Part shown: in pieces, positions 31,760 through 42,770 of the stretch | Layout: each line of letters begins with the position of its first letter | Numbering within the stretch: position 1 is the stretch's first letter | NCBI GenBank assembly: GCA_002751075.1 | Contig: NAOQ01000059.1 | Span: 85,430-128,199 of the forward strand | DNA length: 42,770 nt | Source of the DNA: Ichthyophonus hoferi | Taxonomy: Eukaryota > Opisthokonta > Ichthyosporea > Ichthyophonida > Ichthyophonidae | Reading direction: 5' to 3' | The notes under the pieces: generated by a model | Told to the model about the DNA's origin: nothing | Database searches by the model: none | The model's input: only the letters and a program-made list of their open reading frames with translations | Made by a program: the position numbers and the translations under genes

Positions 31760-33375
31760 CTGGTTTTTTTTTAAACATTTTAATATAGCTCTGTGACCAT
31801 TGAGACATAGAGCATCTTTATTGGGATGGATATCGTTACGGCCTCCAACCATACATGTATAATATTGGATAATCTTTTGTAAAAGAACTTACTTAATTTG
31901 GTAGGTAAAATACATCTTTAGGGCAAGACCTCTGCTACAGATAATAGATATTTTGGATTGGTGAAAGAAAAATGAACAAAATCGAACTACGTACAACTTA
32001 TTAATAAAAATAGAAATAAATTAACTCAATACACCTATGTAATTCTCTTAAGTTGCAAATTATTCGTTGAATCACTCTCCTTACTTGTATTGAAGCAAAC
32101 CCGAGTTTTCCACTCCATTTATTTAGCCCATGACATGGTTCGATTGTCAGTATATTTCCGATTTGTAGCATTCCTTTATTTAGTAAGATGGTTAAGCAAT
32201 CAATAGCCGGTTGGCCTATTATCTCATTGGCTTACCCTATTTGTCGGTCTACCCCCGGCCTCCTCCAGTTGGAATCAATAATTTTCGCAACTTTGGTGTA
32301 ATGTGGTTGGTTACTAGCCAGGCACGTAATAAATAATAGTAGTAGTAGCCAAGGCATTTAAATTTCTCCTAATCTATGAAAATTTATAACTAATAATATT
32401 TTTCCTTCCGTTTTATATTTTTGTTACAAGAGCCAAATCATCGCACTGAATTTTTTTAAAATTAACTATGAATGCTTAATTTTCTGTTCTGTTGGCGACC
32501 GATTCCCGTTAAGTCAAACTAATGATAAGAAATGAGAGTAACTCCTGCTGACGTGTAGGCACTTTGTTACACCAATCCAGGTAATCCTTAGTACTCGAAA
32601 GCATTTGTAACGAAGTATGACATAAAATGATTCCGTGATCTTTTTAAGAGCACGAGATTCTCTCCATCCTGGCTTTAAAATTGACCTACAGTTTTTAGAA
32701 GCTATTTCTCATGCAAAAAAAAATGTTGGGGGCACTCAGAGGAACATATATACTCGCCTTTTATTACTAGATATATTAGCATCTATATAATAAATATAAC
32801 TTTAACTTCGAGAAGTTAAGTTATAAATATTCCGATAAAAGATACCAAGAGTATATTTATATGGAGAAAGAAAAGCATACCTTAAAATTGCGGAATTCAC
32901 ATTTTAACGGCTCATAAGATTGAAAAAAAAAATAGGTGAAATTCTAGCGGCAAAGCTAAACGTAATATCCTATTCAACTAGTGGGTTGATACCATGAGCG
33001 AGTCTTGATCTAATATAATAGATGTGTGTGGTACGCTGTGTAAAAATTATGAAAACAGGTGAGATCTCCTTTCTTTATGTTTTGTCTCTGAGGAGGTATC
33101 TTAATTAAGTCAATGGACTAGATGGATAAGAACCACCAATTATATCCTTGGTGAGAGTTCCTGCATTTTTTTGCTATTTTAGAATTTTAATCATTTTAAG
33201 ATGTTTTTTAACATTTGTTTTATCATTGATTTGGTAATTTAAATTTGACATCAAATTTCAGTGATAAACTATTTTAAAGATCACGCTGTATTGTCTCCAT
33301 AAAATCGAATTTATATACACGATAACCTGGTTGGTTGCAATATTTCAGTGACTTTAAACCTGAATCACGTAAACG
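31760..33375. other. AT-rich upstream region of glycogen phosphorylase
   Basis: About 1.6 kb with no coding frame. It contains scattered short A and T runs and a small (AGT)n tract near 32337-32348. No transposon or RNA gene is recognised. It may hold distal promoter elements that I cannot identify. Confidence 0.5.
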
Positions 33376-33382
33376 TATAAAT
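33376..33382 (+). promoter_or_regulatory. Candidate TATA box of glycogen phosphorylase
   Basis: TATAAAT lies 62 nt before the ATG at 33445. A start site about 30 nt downstream would leave a short 5' UTR of roughly 40 nt. In AT-rich DNA such a match is common. An alternative is a 5' UTR intron ending at the acceptor-like CTTCAAACAG (33438). Confidence 0.3.
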
Positions 33383-33444
33383 TTGCTGGAGATCATTCAT
33401 ATTTTCTTAGTTTGTTAATTATATTGTTCTTCAAACAGTGTATA

Positions 33445-36400
33445 ATGGCGAAGTCTAATAAGAAAAGTCAACCCGCCGCGGCTGCCCCAGCCCCAGCTAA
33501 GGCTGCTCCCGTAGCTGCCCCTGCTAAAGATGCTGCTACAGCTGCCCCTGCCAAGGCTGCAGTTCCTGCAGCTACCAAAATCGTGGCCTCTGTACCCGGT
33601 CAAGCACCCGTTGTTAGACGTCCGTCTCTCCGCAAGCAAATTTCTCTTCGTGGCATTCCTGAAATTGAGAATGTTGAGGAAGTCAAGACCTCTTTCAACA
33701 GACACCTCCATTTCACAATCGGAAAGGTGCATATTCTGAAAACCTGCGTAATCATTCTTAATAATGACAATAGCAACAGTAGCGACAGCTAATGCATCCA
33801 CAAACGTGAAACGAATGTGGTGGTTATGACATCTTTGTTTTGGGCGCAGATGCATAATATCGTAATTGTAACTGACATGGCTTTGGCCAATATTTAGAAG
33901 TTTCAGCAAATATAAACTCATATAAGAAGTCTGTTGGTATATATATTTCTTACTACAGCTTTTCTAACTCAACTTTAAATTACTTAAACTAATCATCTTT
34001 TCCTTTTAGGACCGTAATGTTTCTTCTTCCTTCGACTATTCTCAAGCTCTTGCCCACACTGTCCGTGACCAACTTATTGGAAAGTGGATCCGTACCCAGC
34101 AAAAATACTATGAGCTTGATCCCAAGGTATATGCTACTTTTTATTTTCTTCTCGTCTTTCTGTATTTCTAGGTGGCTAGAGGCATGATCAATCTTCTATG
34201 GATATTCTATTTATTTATTTTTCTTGCTCATTTTACTCGTCATATTTCTTTGCATATATGTACTAACCCTCTGCCCATACTCTTAGCGCGTGTACTACCT
34301 CTCTATGGAGTGGTATATGGGTCGTACCCTCGGCAATGCCATGCTCAACTTGGGCATCCAAGGTGCCTGTGAGGAGGCCATGTACCAGATGGGTCTCATG
34401 ATCGATGAGCTCGAGGAGATGGAGGAGGATGCTGGTCTTGGTAATGGCGGTCTTGGGCGTCTGGCTGCCTGCTTCATTGACTCTATGGCTACTGTAGGTC
34501 TTCCTGCCCATGGTTATGGTATACGTTATCAGTACGGTATCTTCAAGCAAGAGATCCGTGACGGCTTCCAGCATGAGCTTCCAGATGACTGGCTTCGCTT
34601 TGGAAATCCTTGGGAAATTGCCCGCCCTGAATACACCATCCCTGTGCAACTGTATGGCCGTGTAGTTGAGAAGGATGGTAAGAAGCAGTGGGTTGATACC
34701 AACAACATTCTAGCTATGGCCTATGATACCCCCATCCCAGGCTACAAGAACAATGTAGTCAACACTCTCCGTCTGTGGTCTGCCAAGTCCCCCTGCGACT
34801 TTGAGCTCACCAACTGTAAGCCCCCCTTCCTTCTCTACACACTTGTAATATCATACTATCATACACTTATTCGCACTGTGTTGTAAATTGCCATCGTTTA
34901 TGGGAATTATAAGGGTTTGCTTTTTTTTAATGTCAGGTAACATCGTTGTATGTATTTGATGCCGAAGGATTTGGTACAGTCTGTTTTTATGATTATAGGT
35001 ATGGCTCGTGCATTGATATTTTTTTTTTCTACAGTCAACACTGGTGATTACATTGGTGCTGTTCTTGAGAGAAACCAGGCTGAGAACATCTCACGTGTTC
35101 TTTACCCCAACGATAACGTAAGAATTTATCTAATTTATGTCTAATCCTTGTCAAGCGTTGCCATTCGGTTGTACTGTTATGGATGTCTTGTATTTTCATT
35201 TTTTGCATTGGTTTGTGTTTATTGCAAGATCTTTTAATGGCTGTGAATCAGTTTATCAGAGAAGGGTGTATTTTTAGTATTTGATCCACTCCCAGTCATA
35301 TTTCTTATTTTTGTCCATATTTTACAGTTCTTCGAGGGTAAGGAGCTTCGTTTGAAGCAGGAGTACTTCCTGACTGCATCTTCTCTGCGCGATATTATCC
35401 GTCGTTACAAGTCCAATGAGTTTGGATCCATGAAGGACGCCCGCTCTTCTTTCGATCAGTTCAGCTCTAAGGTTGCTATCCAGCTGAACGACACTCACCC
35501 AGCTCTTGCCATTCCCGAGCTGGTGAGTGATTGTGTCTCAAGTATCATTATAAGTTGCACATTCCCATTGTCATATTGCTTGCACGCTTATTTGCATTTA
35601 CCCATTTGTGGTTATTCTTATTGATCAGATGCAAAAAGGCCTTTTTTTATTCTTTCTTTCTATGCCAGTCTCTTTGTGGTGGAAGGTATGTGAAATCTAA
35701 TTGAAAACACTTGCACCTAGATGCGTGTTCTTATGGATGAGGAGGGTATGACATGGGACGAGGCCTGGAAGATTACCATTGCCACCCTGAGTTACACCAA
35801 CCACACCATCCTTCCTGAGGCCCTTGAGCGCTGGCCCGTGTCTCTTATCAGTAACCTCCTCCCTCGCCACATGGAGATCATCTTCGAGATCAACTACTGG
35901 CACCTTGAAACTGTCAAGGCCAAGTGGCCTGGAGACATGGATCGCATGCGCCGCATGTCTATCATTGAGGAGGGTGATGAGAAGAAGGTCCACATGGGCT
36001 TCTTGGGTGTTGTCGGCACCCATGCCACCAACGGTGTGGCTGCTCTTCACTCTGACCTGATCACAAAGACCATCTTCAAGGACTTCTATGACCTCTACCC
36101 TGAGCGCTTCCAGAACAAGACCAACGGTGTTACCCCTGTAAGTAATGCTTGCTGTTATTTTTATTGTCTATCTCTTTAACGTCTACATTCTACTATTTTC
36201 TTCTGCTATTATTTTTCAATTTATAAGCATGTGTTCCCCGCCCCTTCAACTTCTCCATTTCCCCACATGTATACATGCACGAGTATAGTTTTTAGTGGAT
36301 TTTATAGTTCAATTGGGTAATTAACTATATCTGTCCTGCCACAGCGCCGTTGGCTTGTTAAGTGCAACCCTGCTCTCACCAACATTGTGGCTGACAAGCT

Positions 36401-37981
36401 CGGTGGTGAGGAGTGGATCACTGATCTCTACCAGCTCAAGAAGCTCGAGAAGTTCGCTGATGATTCCGAGTTCCTTCGCCAGATCCAACACGCCAAGCGT
36501 GAGAACAAGATGCAGCTTGCAGCCATCATCAAGGATGACTACAATATCGATGTCAACATTGACTCTATCTTCGATATTCAGGTCAAGCGTATTCACGAGT
36601 ACAAGCGCCAGCTGCTGAATGTTCTTCATATCATCACCATGTATAACGGTAAGTGATTTTTAGTTGTTATCTGTGTCAAAAAAGATTAATTGAATGTGTT
36701 TTGGTTCACTTAGTATATTGGTGTGTTAGTTTTTTTGTTACACTGTTTGTTGTCATCTACCGCTATACTTCTCGTAGTTTAAATAGCAGTTTAGCCCTAG
36801 TATAATATCTTGTCTAATATAAATAAGCTTCATCTATCACTGCAGTACGATGTTATTAATCTTCCCCATTTACAGATATCAAGCGTAATCCCAATGCTCA
36901 GTGGGTGCCCCGCACTATAATGTTCGGAGGTAAGGCCGCCCCAGGCTACTACATGGCCAAGCTGATCATCAAGCTGATCAACAACATTGGTAAGAAGGTC
37001 AACAATGACCCTGTTGTTGGTAAGTACCTTAAGGTTGTCTATTTCGAGAACTATCGCGTGTCTCTCGGTGAGAGGGTTTATCCCGCTGCTGATATCTCCG
37101 AGCAGATCTCCACTGCCGGCACTGAGGCTTCTGGTACCGGCAACATGAAGTTCATGGTAAGTGATTCACTCACTGTTTTAGCCTTATAGGTGTCAATTTC
37201 TCGTGTATTTTTTGGTTTTAATAGCCTTTGAAATATCTAGGTATACCTCTCTTAAACAGATTGCTAGGCACTTATATTTCATGCTTGAAAAAGGTTCAGA
37301 TATCTGTATGGATGTGCTTAAGATATATTTGGACTAAGCCTTGTATTATCATTCTATAGTTGAACGGTGGCATGACTATTGGTACTCTTGATGGTGCCAA
37401 TGTTGAAATGATGGAGGAGATGGGAGAAGAGAACATCTTCATCTTCGGTCTTACCTGCGAGGAGGTAGATGAGCTCGATAAGAAGGGTTATGACCCACTC
37501 GAGTACTACACTTCCAACGCCACCCTGCGCGAGTGTCTTGACCAGGTATTGATTTGTGTGTTTGTTGTGACAGTCTTTCTCTGCATGAATTATTGCATGA
37601 TATGTATAAGAAGGTATTATGAAAATTAAGGTATGAGATGATGTGAGCAAGTCGTAATATTCTTGTACAATGGTGAAGTCAGAGAGACTAACAACGCATT
37701 CTTCTCCACATTAGATCCGTGATGGCTATTTCAGCCCCGAAGATACCAGAATGTTCCAACCCATTGTTGATTCTCTTCTCTACCACGGTGATCGCTACAA
37801 ACTTCTCGCAGACTACCAGAGCTATATTGACTGCCAGCGCAAGGTGTCGGAGGCCTATTTGAACCAAAAGAGATGGCTCAAGATGGCTCTCCACAACATT
37901 GCCTGTGTGGGCAAGTTCAGTTCTGACCGTACCATCCGTGAGTACGCCAAGGATATCTGGGATGCCGAGTGCCTCTGCTAG
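33445..37981 (+). CDS. Glycogen phosphorylase (complete, 10 exons)
   Basis: Releases glucose-1-phosphate from glycogen ends in the cytosol, using pyridoxal phosphate. Exons: 33445-33726, 34010-34126, 34287-34815, 35035-35117, 35328-35522, 35721-36137, 36345-36648, 36876-37156, 37360-37545, 37715-37981; 2661 nt, 886 residues, all introns GT-AG. The PLP lysine motif [14 protein letters not shown] spans the exon 8/9 junction. [25 protein letters not shown] and [12 protein letters not shown] are intact. RKQISLRG holds the regulatory serine (Ser67; rabbit muscle Ser14), so control by phosphorylase kinase is likely. IIRR for AMP/phosphate contacts is kept. Residues 1-58 form an Ala/Pro/Lys-rich tail, making the protein about 44 residues longer than rabbit muscle phosphorylase. 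I chose the ATG at 33445; an in-frame ATG at 33412 would add 11 residues beginning with a hydrophobic stretch and sits in acceptor-like sequence. Animals have one to three paralogues; I do not assign one. Confidence 0.97.
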
Positions 37982-38669
37982 ATTAATCATTTGACTGTGT
38001 CTAAATGACTGCTTTTATGACCGAATGTATATAAATAGTGTGTCTGTTATGAGTGACTAAACTAATCTATCATTTTTTGACCATGCTTTTTAAAATAGTA
38101 GGGAAATGTGAAAATTATTCATCTAGACGCGTTCTTAATGCAGCATGACTCGTCGATAACCAAGTTTGGCGGGCTTGGAATAATAATGTATAATCAATGT
38201 CTTTATATATTTAAAAGTTCAATATGATGCATTTTAAAATAGTATTTAATTACACCAGTATATAAGGGTGGGATATTAATTAATTGTCTTTAATTAATAA
38301 CATTATGTCACTAATTATATCTAATTAAGACTATGTTTAGTGTGGAGTTTAGCACATAAAGTTACGATAGTTTATTAAATAGTGTTGGTTATTCGAGTTT
38401 TAATCACATAGTAATAGATGTAACGTACGTAGCATCATCTAAATGAGAAATGATGCTGATGACATGTTAAATACTCTTTAGGTTGGGTACAGTGCCTCAT
38501 CAAAATCTGCTTTTCTTAAAGGCTTATTCACCTGGTCAACTGGTATTGACCTGACCATGAGGCAACAACTATATAACCGGCCATCACGGACTTTGTTTAG
38601 ATCCTTAATTGGAATAAGTGTTGCAATCAATGAACGTATCATACAAAAAACCTGCTTCTTTGTCCATTT
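37982..38669. other. Phosphorylase 3' flank and AT-rich spacer
   Basis: I see no canonical AATAAA close to the stop; TATAAATAG at about 38029 is a poor match. The rest is AT-rich with several TTAATTAA-like strings (38270-38335). A minus-strand frame at 38478-38720 resembles nothing I know and borders the retroelement fossil, so it could belong to it. Confidence 0.5.
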
Positions 38670-40845
38670 ATTAAGTGGTAGTTTTGGTAGTAATGAGGAA
38701 AAAAGCATCAACTCCTGCAATTACTAGAACTTTACCCAAGTCAACGACTCCCTCAACAACTAAGTCAGGATACATGGGGAGAAAGAAGTTTAGGGTACAA
38801 CTCTTGTCAGACACTAATAACGAGGATACAACTAGAAATCTTTTAGAGAAATTAAACTCCAGCTCAAGTGAAACGGAGAACAGACTACATGTCCTTAGGA
38901 AGTGAAGCAGAATCTACTAGCAGCATGGATTCCAACATTGAATGAGTAGCCCAACAAAATGCAATCCTAGCTACTGATTGCGTGCAACACAACAAGCGGC
39001 AACTCTAGCCACTGAACAGGTAGCATATCAACAGCAACCGATAGCCCCACCCACAGGGGGACCGACAATCTAGACAATGGGCCAAGAGGACTGAAAACGA
39101 TGAGAAACTATTCAACTTTGGACTAAAAGGATTTAATAGTGCGGGACCAGGTGGATTTGCAGGACCAGGTAGGCCAGGTCCCCCTCACTGGCAATCCCTA
39201 CAGGGTTTATCTGGTGGCAGTAAATTTCCTCCTCTACCTCCTCCAGGACTATTTGAACCACTGTAAACCCCACAGACCTGACCATGATGAGTTCAATATG
39301 AGACCTATAGGCATTACTGGCCTTAGAAAATTTAACCAGAGTTCATGTGAAAACTACCCAATTAATATATATGCTTGGGATCTTGAGCTACACACTAAAC
39401 CAGAGTGGTGTGGCAAATGTTATTTGCTTGTAACTAATTTTAAAGAAAGAAGTAATACTGCATTAGGTGGCTACTACATTCCTAATGATGAAGATCATGC
39501 TTGCCATTACCTCAACATTTCTGTGGACCAAACTGCACATGACTACACTGGTCTTGCAAATGTAAATGATCAAGAATTTATCTATGATAACATTGATCTC
39601 CTCAGTCAAACATATGGGGACACTACAGCTACTTTAGTTAATGAGAACCATGATAAGCTACACAATTTCAAACGGACTAGATACAAACTAGGCTTATCAG
39701 CAATTATTAGGTACAGGATCTTATGCACCAAATTGCAAGGCTTCAATCATGCTGTGACACCACAGGCAATTACTGACAATGCTATGAAAATCCTCTACAC
39801 CAACAGAGATTATCATAGTGCAATCATGAGCATCAGATCCCACCAAGGTGGTTATCTTGAATGGCATACTTTTGTAATGAGAGTGAAGGAATGGGAGCAC
39901 AGGCCAGGCATCCAGGGGAAAACAACTAGTGGCAATCTCCCTGAAATCATGGACTGCAAAAGGAAGAATAATGGCAAGAACAAGAAGGGCAATGGCAAGG
40001 ACAAGAGAACGTCTATGAGTGGCAATGATAGCAAACTGAGGCAAAAAAGGGTGTTGACATGTGACTATTATTTAGATATTCCAGCCCAGCACAATACTGT
40101 GGACTGTACCCTCAATTCAAAGGGTCACAACTACAGGAAATCCTTTGCAGACATTAAGAAGGAGAAGGCTGCAGGGGCTGCCAAATCAAGTGAGAAGATC
40201 AACCCAGCCAGTACTACAAAGACTGGGACCATTTATAGTATGGCCCGAATTGATAATGCATACATACCTAGTTCACAGAAGACATTGAAAACAACTGACT
40301 TCATAGTCAATTTTTCTGGCCCCATAGTCGATTTTGCTGTTTCCATGCACATTTGCTTAAAGTTATCCGCATTTTTTAAAACTAAAGCCGTGGAGATCCC
40401 AGTGACAATGGCAGATGGCACCTGAATGTGAGCTCTCCTGAAATTTTTTTTTCAATTTGTTCACATGCTGGCCCAGAAATAATGCTGAACAAAGTGTTGT
40501 TCATTGAAAATGAACCAGTGGGACCATTTTCTCTCTTGGCCCTAGATGACAAATCTATCACCACTACTTTTTATGGCAATGAACATGCTGTAAGTAAGTA
40601 GGGTGATCAGGAGATTTTGATGTCCAGAAACATTGGCTTTAGGCTTTTTGTTCTACATGCCAACCTATTAGATGCACCCCCTAGCACTATGATCTATGAA
40701 ACACTGGGTTATGACAACACAGGAGCTACATGCCTAGTAATGTGGCTAAACTGTATGGACCAATCGAATGGAAGTGAAAGGGATGGGATATTCAGCAAGG
40801 ACCAGCCAACCAACTGCCTCACCTTTACATCAATGAGGAAATAGG
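38670..40845 (+). mobile_element. Decayed LTR-retrotransposon-like gag/protease fossil
   Basis: Base composition rises to coding-like levels here. The longest open stretch (39139-40425) has the order expected of Gag followed by protease: a helical region with tryptophan-rich segments such as WHTFVMRVKEWEHRPG, a Lys/Asn/Gly-rich basic tract, a Cys/His segment recalling a zinc knuckle, then a retropepsin-like segment closing in VTMADGT. Related coding-like sequence flanks it on both sides. No reverse transcriptase or integrase and no long terminal repeats are visible by eye, so it is a partial copy. It is broken by several interruptions and looks moderately old. Superfamily (copia, gypsy or BEL) is not resolved. 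Confidence 0.65.
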
Positions 40846-41145
40846 TTAATTCTCCATCTAAATAGGGACACAATAGTATTTAAGTATTGCAGTAAGATTG
40901 TACAATTCTATTGGTTCTTTGCAATGTATCGTGAGTTGGATTAGCTAATAATAATCTTTACAATTAGTTCCATTTATGATAATGAATACAACTATACAGA
41001 TGCTAATTGCAATTGACCCACACGATAAAATGGGACAAGTATAAATAAAAACTGAAATCGTTAATAGAGGTCCCCAGCTGTTCACAAAGATGTGGACCAT
41101 TGGTAAGAATACAGAGTATTCATAACATACACAAACGTTTGCACA

Positions 41146-41194
<49 letters not shown>

Positions 41195-41276
41195 AGAACC
41201 ACATCGTTATTGTAATGTCTAGTCCACAGTTAGTACTTACATACGATAATAATTTTCGGATCTATCACCCGTTTAA
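40846..41276. repeat. AT-rich spacer with an AT microsatellite (41146-41194)
   Basis: The (AT)n tract spans about 49 bases with two TGTA-type interruptions. It creates a false Ile/Tyr-rich frame on the minus strand. Nothing else is recognised in this spacer. Confidence 0.85.
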
Positions 41277-41567
41277 AAGTCAGAAAACTGCCTACTAACA
41301 TTAAATAGTGACAATAGTTATTATCGACATAGTAATATAACACCCCTTACTGGTTGTACACATTTTGCCATAAGCACTATCGCACCTAAACAAACCAAAG
41401 TAGGAACTCCTCTTTCAGAAATAGCTGAATATATTTGTAATAGACAACTACAGATAGAGCCAGCATATATGCCTGTCTCTACATTACCTCCTATAAAACG
41501 TAGATCAAGCCAAATAGCTATTACTAATGTTAGTTCAAAAATATTACTGATTGTTTACAAAAATTAA
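41277..41567 (+). other. ATG-less open frame of 96 codons, possible exon or gene relic
   Basis: Open from the stop at 41274-41276 to TAA at 41565-41567, with protein-like composition (for example VGTPLSEIAEYICNRQLQIE and STLPPIKRRSSQ). There is no start codon at the 5' end; the only internal Met is in the middle. Just downstream, 41587-41652 starts with ATG and reaches a GT-type donor, and a CCAG acceptor at 41716 leads to a further short open stretch. It may be part of an unrecognised gene, or of the neighbouring element fossil. No family recognised. Confidence 0.3.
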
Positions 41568-41794
41568 TTGAAGTTGCTGAAGAACTATGGACAATTCAAT
41601 AGAACTTCCACAGAATCTTATAGGTTCTAATGACGGTGCACAATTAAAAAAGGTATAACAATTTTGAATAAAACGTAACAGATATTTTTCTTTTAAACAT
41701 GTTAAATTTTATCCAGGCAGTTTTAGCTACAGTATGTCCAGCCAAACTTTTGATTGCATCCAAATCTAAGAAACTAATGATTCAATGCAAATGA

Positions 41795-42688
41795 TTGCAG
41801 TTGAATTACTGATGCCTTTAAAATTATTGCTAAAAACAATTTAATCGGAATTTAAATAGAATTTTATGATGGTCAAATACACAATACATCGAAATAAACC
41901 AAATAAAAAGTCTGGAATACTTGTTACTGAAATACTTCAACAAAAAGCAAAATAATATTACAAATTATTTTGAATTATTTGTAGGTATTACATTTCTCTA
42001 CTCATTTTCTCCACCTTGAATTATTTTATATGCACAGAGTAATTTTTCAATACTATTATATCTGTAAAGTAATTTATAGATTTGATGTTTGGGTATTTGT
42101 GTTTGTTTAATCTTTCTACTAACTTCCACCCTGAAGGACATGTTATCCTCCAGTCATATAAACATGATTGTTCAACTATTATCGGTACAAATAGGAAGCC
42201 CGTTAATAAATAGGTGTGATATTAAATATTAAATATATTAAGTACTGAGTAAATATACGCTTACACAATATGATACACACACATATTTATGTGAAGATAT
42301 AAGATTTGGCACAACGATCCTCCTGCACGGCATTTAATCCAATAGAAATATTTGCAGTCAATTAAACGTAATTAATGAATTGACAACATCATGTAGACCA
42401 ATAGAAAAGTATATATATAATTAAACTTAATTACTAATTAATAATTTAATGATTTACTGAGCCCCAAATGGTTTTGGCGCCAATTGAATACTGGACATAC
42501 CGATGATTAATTTAGGAAAAACATTAATATAAAATTAATATAATATAATTATGCAAGAAGATAATAATGCAGTAACGCAGTAATACAATAATACAAAAAT
42601 AATATAATAATATAACAATATAATATTTATATGTATGCTATAGAACTGTAGAAACTTTTTATTGGGGACTAGATTCCCTTTCTCAGCA

Positions 42689-42690
<2 letters not shown>
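41795..42690. other. AT-rich region without recognised features
   Basis: About 900 bp, very AT-rich, with no frame of interest on either strand. From about 42530 it becomes a mixed TAATA/ATA-rich simple sequence leading into the TTA repeat. Confidence 0.6.

Positions 42691-42770
<80 letters not shown>
42691..42770. repeat. (TTA)n trinucleotide microsatellite, runs off the window
   Basis: At least 80 bases of perfect TTA repeat to the last base of the window. Its full length is unknown, and it may mark a contig end. Confidence 0.97.

Noticed and set aside
33412-33444. Upstream in-frame ATG of phosphorylase
   Set aside because: It adds a hydrophobic stretch not expected for a cytosolic enzyme and lies in acceptor-like or 5' UTR sequence; the ATG at 33445 gives a sensible N-terminus.
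33415-33921. 168-codon minus-strand frame over phosphorylase exon 1
   Set aside because: It is the reverse-strand shadow of the Ala-rich coding exon and has no domain or splice logic of its own.
40945-41202. Ile/Tyr-rich minus-strand frame
   Set aside because: Mostly produced by the AT microsatellite.

Overview
This is nuclear DNA of a eukaryote, most likely an early-branching animal (a sponge-like organism) or a close animal relative. The evidence is indirect. The glycogen phosphorylase carries the animal-type N-terminal phosphorylation motif RKQIS-x-RG and reads like animal phosphorylases along its whole length. PRP8 is extremely close to the human protein. Both genes are cut by many spliceosomal introns, and introns and spacers are AT-rich with many microsatellites. 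The species assignment is inference.

Layout. (1) 26-22061, plus strand: the 3' part of the core splicing factor PRP8/PRPF8. There are 33 exons in the window, 1905 complete codons, beginning near human residue 431; the 5' exons lie outside the window. Summed exons stay in frame to the stop. Two of the 32 introns have GC-AG instead of GT-AG ends. A 71-base assembly gap lies in the last intron. (2) 22062-23604: PRP8 3' end and AT-rich spacer. (3) 23605-24672, minus strand: an intronless gene for a 355-residue protein with two NTF2/SnoaL-like domains, not a family I can name. (4) 24673-33444: about 8.8 kb with no convincing gene but dense diverged repeats: a ~1.2 kb unit in two tandem copies, a ~300 bp repeat in two full copies and a fragment, a third diverged pair, and a palindromic TTAA-flanked MITE present in one tandem copy and missing from the other. 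(5) 33445-37981, plus strand: complete glycogen phosphorylase, 10 exons, 886 residues, with an extra Ala/Pro/Lys-rich N-terminal tail ahead of the regulatory serine. (6) About 38670-40845: a decayed LTR-retrotransposon-like gag/protease fossil. (7) 40846-42770: AT-rich DNA with one short ATG-less reading frame, an AT microsatellite and a TTA repeat that runs off the end.

The genes do not form a pathway: a spliceosome housekeeping gene, an orphan NTF2-like gene and a carbohydrate-metabolism gene are neighbours by position only. I did not find a clear new multi-gene system. The most interesting items are the duplicated NTF2-like protein, the MITE filled/empty-site pair, the intronic TGATTGG/CCAATCA pairs (one folds over a 3' splice site), and two RFX-type palindromes.
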